Origin: Flavobacterium ardleyense
GTDB taxonomy: Bacteria > Bacteroidota > Bacteroidia > Flavobacteriales > Flavobacteriaceae
Assembly (NCBI RefSeq): GCF_033547075.1
Contig: NZ_CP137891.1
Location: 2,790,001-2,854,000 of the forward strand
DNA length: 64,000 bases
Reading direction: 5' to 3'
Notes under the pieces: model-generated
Seen by the model: the letters and a program-made list of their open reading frames with translations, nothing else
Database searches by the model: none
Told to the model about the DNA's origin: nothing
Shown: piece after piece, positions 9,520 to 17,098 of the stretch
Numbering within the stretch: position 1 is the stretch's first letter
Layout of the letters: the number at the start of each line of letters is the position of its first letter
Program-made: the position numbers and the translations under genes

Positions 9520-10769
9520 AAATAATCATTAAAGCTGCTACGATTATTGATGCTGCAAGTCCATTTAATAATAAAAAAATCGATTTATTAATTGAGGAAG
9601 GCATCATTTCAAATATCGCAGAAAACATTGAGAATGATTCTAATATTAAGGAACTTACTTTAGAGAACTTACATATTTCTAGCGGTTGGTTTGATAGTAG
9701 CGTAAGTTTTGGCGAGCCTGGTTATGAAGATAGAGAAACTATCAGCAACGGTCTGATGGTTGCAGCAAAAAGTGGTTTTACAGCCGTTGCTTTGCAGCCC
9801 AATTCTACCCCTAGTATAGACAATCAGTCACAAGTTTTATTTGTAAAAAACAAATCAAACGCAGCAGCTACAGACCTTTATCCAATTGGTGCTTTGACAA
9901 AGGCGTCGGAAGGAAAAGATCTTGCCGAACTTTTTGATATGAAAAATGCTGGCGCAATTGCATTTGGCGATTATAATAAGAGCATCGGCAATTCTCTTTT
10001 ATTTAAGATTGCACTACAATATGCTCAGGATTTTGATGGCTTAATCATCGCTTTTTGCGAAGACAAAAATCTTAAAGGTGTCGGAATTGCCAATGAAGGT
10101 ATTATAAGTACACAACTGGGAATGAAAGGAATTCCCAACCTTGCCGAAGAAGTTGACCTTGCCAAGAATTTATTTATTTTAGAATATACTGGAGGGAAAC
10201 TTCATATACCAACAATTTCTACCGCAAAATCGGTCGAATTAATTCGCGAAGCTAAAGCTAAAGGTCTAAAAGTTACCTGCAGCGTCGCTGTACACCACTT
10301 GACTCTTACCGACGAAACTTTGCAAGCTTTTGATACGAGATACAAAGTTACACCGCCTTTACGTGAAGACTCAGACAGAAAAGCCTTGATTGAAGCAGTC
10401 ATTGACGGAACAATAGATATGATCACCTCTGACCACAATCCAATCGATATCGAACATAAGAAGATGGAATTTGATCTTGCGATGAATGGTACAATTGGTT
10501 TAGAAAGCGCATATTCAGCCCTGCAAACAGTTCTGCCAACAGAAGTAATCGTTAAAAAACTTACTGCAGGAAAAGCGATTTTTGGAATAGAGTCTACCAA
10601 AATTGAAAAAGGAGCGAAAGCAAATTTCACTTTTTTTACTCCAATGGGAACGGCAACTTTTACAAACCACGATATTCTATCGAAATCCAAAAATTCTGCA
10701 TTTCTGGGTTTTGAAACTCAAGGACAGGTCTACGGTATTTTGAATAATTCACAATTAATATTAAAATAA
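9516..10769 (+). CDS. Dihydroorotase homologue with lost metal ligands (probably inactive)
   Basis: Amidohydrolase-fold protein of 417 residues, most similar in layout to class I dihydroorotase of pyrimidine synthesis. The family block DxHxHxREPG reads DSSVSFGEPG (residues 60-69), so both metal-binding His are Ser and the substrate-binding Arg is Gly. The block that normally reads HxxHxST is HIPTIST, losing a further His. Retained are VAVHHLTLTDE and TSDHNP. It therefore most likely has no dihydroorotase activity and may be structural or regulatory, as inactive dihydroorotases in some aspartate transcarbamoylase complexes are. It is translationally coupled to the BatA-domain gene (ATGA overlap). 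Confidence 0.88.
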   Translation: MKIIIKAATIIDAASPFNNKKIDLLIEEGIISNIAENIENDSNIKELTLENLHISSGWFDSSVSFGEPGYEDRETISNGLMVAAKSGFTAVALQPNSTPSIDNQSQVLFVKNKSNAAATDLYPIGALTKASEGKDLAELFDMKNAGAIAFGDYNKSIGNSLLFKIALQYAQDFDGLIIAFCEDKNLKGVGIANEGIISTQLGMKGIPNLAEEVDLAKNLFILEYTGGKLHIPTISTAKSVELIREAKAKGLKVTCSVAVHHLTLTDETLQAFDTRYKVTPPLREDSDRKALIEAVIDGTIDMITSDHNPIDIEHKKMEFDLAMNGTIGLESAYSALQTVLPTEVIVKKLTAGKAIFGIESTKIEKGAKANFTFFTPMGTATFTNHDILSKSKNSAFLGFETQGQVYGILNNSQLILK

Positions 10770-10774
10770 AGATT

Positions 10775-11101
10775 ATGCTCGAGAATATGGATGAAGGAAA
10801 AAAGATTGCAATCATAAGCTATGTCACTATAATTGGAACCATTAGCGCAATGGTAATGAATGGCGAAAAGAAAAATGCCTTTGCTGCTTTCCATATCAGA
10901 CAATCACTAGGAATTTTTATCAGTTTTTTCCTTTTGGGATATTTTGTAGGCTATTTTGATAGTTGGATGGCAACTTATTCTTTCTGGTTATTTATTTTTA
11001 TATTGTGGATTTATGGTTTTTCGACCGCTTTGCAAGGTCAGATGCGGGCAATTCCCCTCTTAGGAGATTTTTTTCAGAAAATTTTTAAAAATATAGAATA
11101 A
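10775..11101 (+). CDS. Small membrane protein, DUF4870/Tic20-like
   Basis: 108-residue integral membrane protein with about three TM helices (IAIISYVTIIGTISAMV; LGIFISFFLLGYFVGYF; FWLFIFILWIYGFSTAL). The NAFAAFHIRQSLGIF segment is typical of the DUF4870/Tic20-like group. Function unknown. It lies 5 bases after the dihydroorotase-like gene and 1 base before the esterase gene, so it is inside the same operon. A second Met at codon 5 is an alternative start. Confidence 0.75.
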   Translation: MLENMDEGKKIAIISYVTIIGTISAMVMNGEKKNAFAAFHIRQSLGIFISFFLLGYFVGYFDSWMATYSFWLFIFILWIYGFSTALQGQMRAIPLLGDFFQKIFKNIE

Positions 11102-11102
11102 T

Positions 11103-11756
11103 ATGACAACATCACTATATCATTTGGTTCGCGAACCAAAAGTTAAAAAAGACAAGAATCCACTGTTGCTTTTGCTTCACGGTTATGGCAGTAACGAAGA
11201 TGATTTATTCGGATTTGCTGCTGAATTACCTGAAAATTACTGCATCGTTTCGGTACGTGCGCCCTACGATTTACAGCCTTATGGCCACGCTTGGTACGCA
11301 ATAAATTTTGACGCAGATCAGAATAAATTCTCGAATAATGAGGAAGCAATTGTGTCGCGAGACAAGATTATGAACTTTCTGGACGAGATAATTCCGATGT
11401 ATAATATCGACCAAGACGACGTGACATTGATCGGTTTTAGCCAAGGTTCTATCTTGAGTTATGCGATTGGATTGTCGTATCCAGAGCGCATTCGCCGCAT
11501 TGTTGCGATGAGTGGCTATCTAAATACCGACTTGATTGTTGATGGTTTCCGAGAAAAGAATTTCGATAATTTCAAGGTTTTCTGCTCTCACGGAAGTCAG
11601 GATCAGGTAGTGCCCGTAGAATGGGGACGTATGGCAAAGCCTGTTTTGGAATCAATGAAGATCGATGTTACATATAAAGAATATCCTATTGGCCACGGCG
11701 TTTCTCCTCAAAATTTTAGAGATTTTCTGGGCTGGCTACTACTTACAAAAAAGTAG
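11103..11756 (+). CDS. Phospholipase/carboxylesterase-type alpha/beta hydrolase
   Basis: 217-residue serine hydrolase of the carboxylesterase/lysophospholipase (Abhydrolase_2) family. The oxyanion-hole region is LLLHGYGSNEDD, the nucleophile elbow GFSQGS (Ser near residue 116), the acid in GSQDQVVP and the His in IGHGVSP. No signal peptide, so cytosolic. Natural substrate unknown. It is the last gene of the operon beginning with the BatA-domain gene and is followed by a strong terminator. Confidence 0.9.
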   Translation: MTTSLYHLVREPKVKKDKNPLLLLLHGYGSNEDDLFGFAAELPENYCIVSVRAPYDLQPYGHAWYAINFDADQNKFSNNEEAIVSRDKIMNFLDEIIPMYNIDQDDVTLIGFSQGSILSYAIGLSYPERIRRIVAMSGYLNTDLIVDGFREKNFDNFKVFCSHGSQDQVVPVEWGRMAKPVLESMKIDVTYKEYPIGHGVSPQNFRDFLGWLLLTKK

Positions 11757-11772
11757 ATTTTATACAAACCTA

Positions 11773-11819
11773 AAAAAATCGATTTGAGGACTAAGATCTA
11801 GTCTGCAAATCGATTTTTT
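11773..11819. terminator. Strong hairpin terminator
   Basis: AAAAAATCGATTTG (11773-11786) pairs perfectly with CAAATCGATTTTTT (11806-11819), with a smaller nested GACT/AGTC stem in the loop. It ends the plus-strand operon and could act in both directions. Confidence 0.85.
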
Positions 11820-11890
11820 GCTTTTTATTATACAAATTTCTTCTAATACTTAGTAATCAAGAGCAACGTAAATCTCATCATTAACGGTTT

Positions 11891-11953
11891 GCGCGAAGGA
11901 TGGTAGCGGCATCCTTTTCTGGAGCTTGCGGAAGAAAAGATACAGCGGACAGC
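11891..11953 (-). repeat. Dispersed intergenic element B1
   Basis: On the minus strand it reads CTGTCCGCTGTATC, then a hairpin with arms CTTTTCT and AGAAAAG, then GGATGCCGCTACCATCC. The borders are shared with B2 and B3 while the arms differ. Confidence 0.7.
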
Positions 11954-12039
11954 CTGACCAGAGCCACATTAAATAGTGTATTTAACGAAAACATTCTGGC
12001 GATGGTCGCGCCCAAAAAAGGACACTTCAAATGAAAACC

Positions 12040-12540
12040 TTATTTCTGGTATAGAATACTTTGAAATGTCTCGAAAGAAACCGTACCGTCGTCGTTTAAG
12101 AAATATTTGATCATCGCTTCTCCCCAATATTCACCATCGCTATAATCGGCGATAATCCATCGGTGGTTAAGAATCTTGATTTTATTGATGATGAATTTTT
12201 GATCAGTAATTCGATCCTGGCCTGTGTATTTATTTCCTTTTGGATCATCGTTGTAATTCAACAATTGATCCTTTACAAATGGAATTAATTTCACGTAATC
12301 CACATCTTTTGCAGGATCTTCATTGTAAAAATAATTCTGAGCCTTCTCATTTTTAATTAGTGCGAAATAATCATCATCATTTGAGGGAGAACCTTTCATT
12401 AAGCTGATGCTATCACGCATTTTCTGAGCCATTTCATCGTAGCGCTTTTCCTGAAAAGTCGATTGTTTGTTGAAAAACATATACGTAAAAATGTTAAAGA
12501 GGACAGCGAAAATAAATAAGTACAGATATAATTTTTTCAT
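12040..12540 (-). CDS. Hypothetical membrane-anchored protein
   Basis: 166 residues with one N-terminal TM helix (LYLYLFIFAVLFNIFTYMFF) and a mostly charged, Asp/Lys/Tyr-rich domain that would face the periplasm. It contains no motif I recognise. The final segment (WIIADYSDGEYWGEAMIKYFLNDDG) looks like a small beta-rich domain. It lies 24 bases after the MBL-fold hydrolase gene on the same strand, so the two are likely cotranscribed. Function unknown. Confidence 0.8.
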   Translation of the reverse strand: MKKLYLYLFIFAVLFNIFTYMFFNKQSTFQEKRYDEMAQKMRDSISLMKGSPSNDDDYFALIKNEKAQNYFYNEDPAKDVDYVKLIPFVKDQLLNYNDDPKGNKYTGQDRITDQKFIINKIKILNHRWIIADYSDGEYWGEAMIKYFLNDDGTVSFETFQSILYQK

Positions 12541-12564
12541 TACAAGTAAGGTGGTTTTTAAGAA

Positions 12565-13329
12565 TTAAATTGTTATTTCGAGATTATCGTAGGCTAAAAA
12601 AACATTTTCAGGAAGCTTTTTCTGCACCTCTTCATGAAAACCCATTTTATGACTGATGTGAGTAAGATAGGCCTTTTTAGGATTTACAAGTTTGATAAAA
12701 TCTAAGGCTTCGGCTAAACTGAAATGGGTTTCGTGCTCTTCCTCCCTTAGTGCATTTATAACTAAAACATCTAAATCTTCAAACTTAGAAAGCTCTTCTT
12801 TAGGAACCGTTTTTAAGTCGGTCAAATAGGCGAACTTGTCAATTCGATAACCAAAAACCTGTAACCATCCGTGAAAAGCGTTGATGGGAATAATTTTTTT
12901 TCCTGCCACTTCAAACGGTTCATCATTATTAACTTCGATTGTTTCAAGTGATGGCGCGCCAGGGTATCTGTTTTTAGTTTCGAAAATATATCCAAATCTA
13001 CTTTTGATATTATCTAGAACTCTTTTATGACCATAAGCTTTTAAGGCGCCTTGCTGAAAATTAAATGGTCGGATGTCATCAAGTCCTGCGGTGTGATCGG
13101 CATGTTCGTGAGTAAATAAAATTGCATCAATCCAAGGACATTCCGATTTAAGCATTTGCTGCCTAAAATCTGGCCCACAATCTACAACTATCGAAAAGTT
13201 ATCATCGTAAATCCAAACCGATACACGCAATCTTTTATCTTTCTGATCTTTGCTCAGGCATACAGGATCTTTGCTTCCTATCACTGGTATTCCTTGCGAT
13301 GTTCCAGTACCTAAAAAATATACTTTCAA
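12565..13329 (-). CDS. MBL-fold metallo-hydrolase (PhnP-like)
   Basis: 254-residue metallo-beta-lactamase-fold hydrolase. The first zinc motif HxHxDH is seen as FTHEHADHTAGLDD, and the N-terminus MKVYFLGTGTSQGIPVIG is characteristic of the PhnP/ribonuclease Z-like branch. Later ligands are present in NAFHG and the C-terminal LTHISHKMG. Members act as phosphodiesterases, often on cyclic phosphates, but no phn genes are nearby, so the substrate stays open. Probably cotranscribed with the downstream membrane protein. Confidence 0.9.
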   Translation of the reverse strand: MKVYFLGTGTSQGIPVIGSKDPVCLSKDQKDKRLRVSVWIYDDNFSIVVDCGPDFRQQMLKSECPWIDAILFTHEHADHTAGLDDIRPFNFQQGALKAYGHKRVLDNIKSRFGYIFETKNRYPGAPSLETIEVNNDEPFEVAGKKIIPINAFHGWLQVFGYRIDKFAYLTDLKTVPKEELSKFEDLDVLVINALREEEHETHFSLAEALDFIKLVNPKKAYLTHISHKMGFHEEVQKKLPENVFLAYDNLEITI

Positions 13330-13385
13330 AGTTTTTAATTTTTACAAAAATAGGATAAAAAACTTTTCGCCTTGCCCTATTTCCT

Positions 13386-13393
13386 TAACTTTG
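13386..13393 (+). promoter_or_regulatory. Bacteroidetes-type -7 box
   Basis: TAACTTTG, 24 bases before the ATG at 13418. No clear -33 element at the expected distance. Confidence 0.5.
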
Positions 13394-13417
13394 TACTTAA
13401 TCTAGTATTACGATTTT

Positions 13418-14878
13418 ATGAACACTGAAAATTCGTTAAAAGGAGATAGAATTATTGCCCAAGTTCCATCCCTTGCCGACAAAACACTTCGCATAAATTT
13501 AAACACAAATATTTACGGAACATTTGCCGAAATTGGCGCTGGCCAAGAAACGGTTCGCCACTTCTTTAGATCAGGAGGATCTGCGCGAACAATTGCCAAA
13601 GCAATGTCTGCTTATGACAAAGACTTTAGTGACGACATTTACGGAATTGAAGAGGATGGACGTTATGTAACCGAAAGCAGATTAAAAAAAATGCTGAGTC
13701 ACGAAGTTGATTTGATGGAAAGTCGCCTAAGTCGAGAAAAGCATCCTACAAAAATTTTCTTCAGCTACGCAAATACGGTTGCCACCATCGATTTTGCAAA
13801 GCAATTTAAAGGACACGGTTGGGTAGGAATTCGCTACCAATTAGATCCAGAGGAAGATTATAACGAAATCTCTTTACATATTCAGTTTAAAGAAACAGAT
13901 ACAAAGTTGCAACAGGAAACTTTGGGTACTCTTGGGGTGAACCTTATCTATGGTGCTTTTTATAAGTACCGTGATCCTAAAGTATTGATATCTTATTTAT
14001 ACGATCACTTAGACAAAGATCAGTTAGAAATTGATACAATCAACTTCTCAGGCCCTCGATTTGCTCAAGTTGATAACAGATTGATGAGTTTGCAACTTGT
14101 AAAATTTGGAATGACAGATGCGGTAATGTTTACACCAGACGGACATAATATCCTTCCAGCAACCATGTTGTACAAAAAGAATATTTTGGCGTTGCGCGGA
14201 AGTTTCAGACCAGTGACTAAAGTCAATATGGATATGTACCAGAAATCGATGGATATGTTCCTAAAAGACAAAAAAGTTGATAAAGAAAATACTCTGGTAA
14301 TTTTTGAAATCACGCTTTCCAACCTAGCTTTTGAAGGAGAAATTGATGAAGCTGATTTTATTGATCGAGCTGAATTGCTCTGTTCTCTAGGGCAAACCGT
14401 AATGATTTCGAACTTTAGAGAATACTATAAAGTTGTAGAATATTTTGCGAATTACACCAAGGAAAGAATGGTGCTCGCAATGGGTGTGAGCAATCTTGTT
14501 TATATTTTTGATGAGAAATACTACAGACACCTTAGCGGTGGAATTCTAGAGGCTTTTGGGAAATTATTCTACAGAGATCTAAAAGTATTCTTATATCCGA
14601 TGCTGGACGAATCCGGAGAAATTATTACTTCTGAAAATCTAAAAGTTCATCCAAGATTAAAAGAACTTTATAAATTCTTTAAATTCAACGGAAAACTTGT
14701 AGATATTGAAAATCCTGATTCCACAATTCTAGGAGTATTTTCTAGAGATGTTTTAAAAATGATCAATAAAGGCGAAGCTGGATGGGAACAAATGCTACCT
14801 GAAGGAATTGCAAACTTGATAAAAGATAAAAAGCTTTTTGATTACGATCATAGTCGTTCATTAGAAGCTAAAAAATAA
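13418..14878 (+). CDS. Conserved protein of unknown function (486 aa)
   Basis: I do not recognise a characterised family. The 486-residue protein has no signal peptide or TM helix and looks cytosolic. Candidate conserved stretches are NIYGTFAEIGAGQETVRHFF (residues 31-50), FRSGGSARTIAKAMSAYDKDFSDDIYG, FFSYANTVATIDFAKQFKGHG and FSGPRFAQVDNRLMSLQLVK. The GAGQE stretch is glycine-containing but is not a clear nucleotide-binding loop. It has its own -7 box and shares a bidirectional terminator with bcp, so it is monocistronic. Confidence 0.9.
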   Translation: MNTENSLKGDRIIAQVPSLADKTLRINLNTNIYGTFAEIGAGQETVRHFFRSGGSARTIAKAMSAYDKDFSDDIYGIEEDGRYVTESRLKKMLSHEVDLMESRLSREKHPTKIFFSYANTVATIDFAKQFKGHGWVGIRYQLDPEEDYNEISLHIQFKETDTKLQQETLGTLGVNLIYGAFYKYRDPKVLISYLYDHLDKDQLEIDTINFSGPRFAQVDNRLMSLQLVKFGMTDAVMFTPDGHNILPATMLYKKNILALRGSFRPVTKVNMDMYQKSMDMFLKDKKVDKENTLVIFEITLSNLAFEGEIDEADFIDRAELLCSLGQTVMISNFREYYKVVEYFANYTKERMVLAMGVSNLVYIFDEKYYRHLSGGILEAFGKLFYRDLKVFLYPMLDESGEIITSENLKVHPRLKELYKFFKFNGKLVDIENPDSTILGVFSRDVLKMINKGEAGWEQMLPEGIANLIKDKKLFDYDHSRSLEAKK

Positions 14879-14880
14879 TA

Positions 14881-14914
14881 AAATAGCGGTCACTAAGTTG
14901 ACCGCTATTTTTTT
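14881..14914. terminator. Bidirectional terminator
   Basis: AAATAGCGGTCA (14881-14892) and TGACCGCTATTT (14899-14910) form a perfect 12-bp stem with a 6-nt loop and a T tract. It lies between convergent genes ending at 14878 and 14914. Confidence 0.88.
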
Positions 14915-15366
14915 TACTTTAAAATTTGAGCTGTATGTTCTTTGGTTTTGACTGCCGTAATTATATCTTCGATATTTCCGCTTTCGTCAATTACAAAAGT
15001 TGTGCGTTTTATTCCGTCAAAAGTTTTACCCATAAATTTCTTCTCACCCCAAACATCGTAGGCTTCCAAAATCTTTTTGTCTTCGTCGGCAATTAATGGA
15101 AAAGGCATCTCGTATTTATCTTTAAACTTAGCTTGACGTTCTTGACTATCAGCACTAATGCCTAGAATTCTATAATTCTTAGCCTCAAATTCCTGGTAGT
15201 TTTCTGATAGATTCTTGGCTTGTGCAGTGCAACCGGGTGTACTTGCTTTTGGAAAGAAGAAAATAACAAGTTTCTTTCCAATATAATCGTTCAGTTTATG
15301 AATATTACCGTCTTGATCCAGTCCTTCAAAATCTGGAGCCTTATCTCCTACCTTAAACTTTGTCAT
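14914..15366 (-). CDS. bcp: Peroxiredoxin Q/Bcp, 1-Cys type
   Basis: Thiol peroxidase that reduces hydroperoxides. The 150-residue protein carries the peroxidatic motif PKASTPGCTAQAKNL. In E. coli Bcp the resolving cysteine sits five residues after the catalytic one; here that position is Lys and the protein has no other cysteine. It must therefore be recycled by an external thiol rather than through an internal disulfide. No signal peptide, cytosolic. It is divergent from nth across 37 bases. Confidence 0.95.
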   Translation of the reverse strand: MTKFKVGDKAPDFEGLDQDGNIHKLNDYIGKKLVIFFFPKASTPGCTAQAKNLSENYQEFEAKNYRILGISADSQERQAKFKDKYEMPFPLIADEDKKILEAYDVWGEKKFMGKTFDGIKRTTFVIDESGNIEDIITAVKTKEHTAQILK

Positions 15367-15372
15367 AATATG

Positions 15373-15380
15373 TATCTTTG
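15373..15380 (+). promoter_or_regulatory. Bacteroidetes-type -7 box of nth
   Basis: TATCTTTG, 23 bases before the nth ATG, within the short divergent region between bcp and nth. Confidence 0.55.
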
Positions 15381-15403
15381 CATTAAAGTTACGGCAAATA
15401 TTT

Positions 15404-16060
15404 ATGAATAAAAAAGAACGAGTTCAGTTTGTAATTGACCAATTAGATAGACTCTACCCTAACATTGAAGTACCGCTTGACCACAAAGACCCATATACTT
15501 TATTAATTGCAGTACTGCTTTCGGCACAGTGCACAGATATAAAAGTAAATCAGATAACACCATTATTGTTTGCGAAAGCTGATAATCCTTACGATATGGT
15601 AAAAATGTCCGTAGAAGAAATACGGGAAATAATTAAACCCTGTGGATTAAGTCCGATGAAATCGAAGGGGATTTTTGGTCTTTCAAAGATGATTATCGAA
15701 CAATATGATGGTGAGGTTCCTGCAACGTATGAAGCACTAGAGTCTTTCCCTGCGGTAGGGCATAAAACGGCATCTGTTGTAATGTCCCAAGGGTTTGGTT
15801 TTCCAGCATTTCCTGTTGACACTCACATTCACCGTCTCATGTATCGATGGAATCTCACAAACGGAAAAAATGTCGAACAGACTGAGCGAGATGCCAAACG
15901 GCTATTTCCTATAGAAAAGTGGAATGATATCCACTTACAGATGATTTGGTATGGTAGACAATATTCTCCGGCAAGAGGTTGGGATTTAGAAAAAGATATT
16001 ATTACAAGGACAATTGGAAGAAAATCAATTTTGGACGAATATTCTAAAAAAAAATCCTGA
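15404..16060 (+). CDS. nth: Endonuclease III-like DNA glycosylase without Fe-S cysteines
   Basis: Bifunctional base-excision repair enzyme that removes oxidised pyrimidines and nicks the abasic site. The 218-residue protein has the helix-hairpin-helix segment with catalytic Lys in FPAVGHKTASVV and the catalytic Asp in FPVDTHIHRL. The C-terminal four-cysteine loop that holds the 4Fe-4S cluster in E. coli Nth is replaced by a Cys-free sequence (YGRQYSPARGWDLEKDI). The only cysteines are in SAQCTD and KPCGLS. Its stop codon lies within the stem of the following terminator. Confidence 0.93.
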   Translation: MNKKERVQFVIDQLDRLYPNIEVPLDHKDPYTLLIAVLLSAQCTDIKVNQITPLLFAKADNPYDMVKMSVEEIREIIKPCGLSPMKSKGIFGLSKMIIEQYDGEVPATYEALESFPAVGHKTASVVMSQGFGFPAFPVDTHIHRLMYRWNLTNGKNVEQTERDAKRLFPIEKWNDIHLQMIWYGRQYSPARGWDLEKDIITRTIGRKSILDEYSKKKS

Positions 16061-16082
16061 AATAGCTCAGGATTTTTTTTTA
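16048..16082. terminator. Bidirectional terminator after nth
   Basis: ATCCTGA (16054-16060) and TCAGGAT (16067-16073) form a 7-bp stem flanked by A and T tracts. It overlaps the nth stop codon and serves the minus-strand small gene as well. Confidence 0.82.
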
Positions 16083-16223
16083 GTTTGCAATTAATTCAAT
16101 ATTCATTCTGCCCACTTTAACTACTTGTAGTGCTTGCGAATATGCAAGTAGAAACTTTATTGTACTATTCTTGGGCATTTTGCTTGAATTTACTGAAGAT
16201 TTTTTAGAGTAAAGTTTAGCCAT
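16080..16223 (-). CDS. Small basic hypothetical protein (47 aa)
   Basis: 47-residue protein starting MAKLYSKKSSVNSSKMPKNS; a longer start at 16262 adds 13 unlikely residues. It is Ser/Lys-rich at the N-terminus with a hydrophobic, probably helical second half (KFLLAYSQALQVVKV). It follows the sigma-factor gene by 44 bases on the same strand and is bounded by a terminator, which supports it as a real gene in that transcript. No family recognised. Confidence 0.6.
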   Translation of the reverse strand: MAKLYSKKSSVNSSKMPKNSTIKFLLAYSQALQVVKVGRMNIELIAN

Positions 16224-16267
16224 ATCATTATGTTTTTTATTATAACGATATCTTTGAAACATTATTA

Positions 16268-16852
16268 CTAGTTTGTCAAAACTATTTGATGCTTGTCAAT
16301 AACTTTACGCATATTCATCAGCGCGTATCTCATTCTTCCTAAGGCAGTATTGATACTTACTCCGGTAAGTTCAGAAATTTCTCTAAAGCTCAAATCTTGA
16401 TACATTCTCATCATCAACACTTCTTTTTGATCAGCTGGAAGCTCTTCGATAATTTTACGGATATCTTCTTCTACTTGCGAAGTGATAATCCTACTTTCGA
16501 TATTAGGTACATTATCTGACATTATTGAGAAGATAGAAAATTCTTCGGTTTCTCGAAACATTGGCATCTTCTTGGTACCACGAAAATGATCAATTACCAA
16601 ATTATGTGCAATTCGCATCACCCACGGTAGGAATTTACCTTCTTCATTGTAAGAATTTGATTTTAAAGTCTTAATAACTTTAATAAAGGTATCTTGAAAA
16701 ATATCGTCAGAAAGATTTCTGTCAGAAATTTTTGAATAGATAAAACCGTATATTTTTGATTGATGTCTATTAATTAATATTTCTAATGATTTCTCGTCAC
16801 CAGCAATATAATTCTTCACCAATAAAGCGTCAGTAGTTGTGTTAGTAGCCAT
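16268..16852 (-). CDS. RNA polymerase sigma factor, ECF-type sigma-70
   Basis: 194-residue ECF-like sigma factor with region 2 (FIYSKISDRNLSDDIFQDTF, then KFLPWVMRIAHNLVIDHFR) and region 4 (LPADQKEVLMMRMYQDLSFREISELTGVSINTALGRMRYAL). I chose the internal ATG at 16852 (MATNTTTDALLVKNYI) over the upstream start at 16951. The product then begins right before region 2 and is preceded by an AAAAGG-type ribosome site. No anti-sigma gene is adjacent. The only likely partner in the transcript is the 47-residue protein. Confidence 0.93.
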   Translation of the reverse strand: MATNTTTDALLVKNYIAGDEKSLEILINRHQSKIYGFIYSKISDRNLSDDIFQDTFIKVIKTLKSNSYNEEGKFLPWVMRIAHNLVIDHFRGTKKMPMFRETEEFSIFSIMSDNVPNIESRIITSQVEEDIRKIIEELPADQKEVLMMRMYQDLSFREISELTGVSINTALGRMRYALMNMRKVIDKHQIVLTN

Positions 16853-17067
16853 AATAGTACCTTTTAATTTGGGTTGGTCATAAATTTTTAAAAGTACTTT
16901 TGCTGTATAGGCTGCTATTTTTTTAGAGTTTATATTAACCAAATTTAACATTATTAAACTTTAGTATCCAAACTTTTTTTAAAGTTTAACAAAAAAAGGA
17001 CAATAACTATTTCAAAAGCGAAGTAGTCTTCACTAAATATTAGGATATTCTAGCGTTGACTTTTTAG

Positions 17068-17075
17068 TATCTTTG
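17068..17075 (+). promoter_or_regulatory. Bacteroidetes-type -7 box of uvrA
   Basis: TATCTTTG, 23 bases before the uvrA ATG, in the divergent region with the sigma-factor gene. Confidence 0.55.
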
Positions 17076-17098
17076 TGTAAAAACAAGGGCTTTTTACT

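Noticed and set aside
9516..10769. Functional pyrC
   Set aside because: Metal-binding His residues and substrate Arg are substituted; a gene symbol would mislead.
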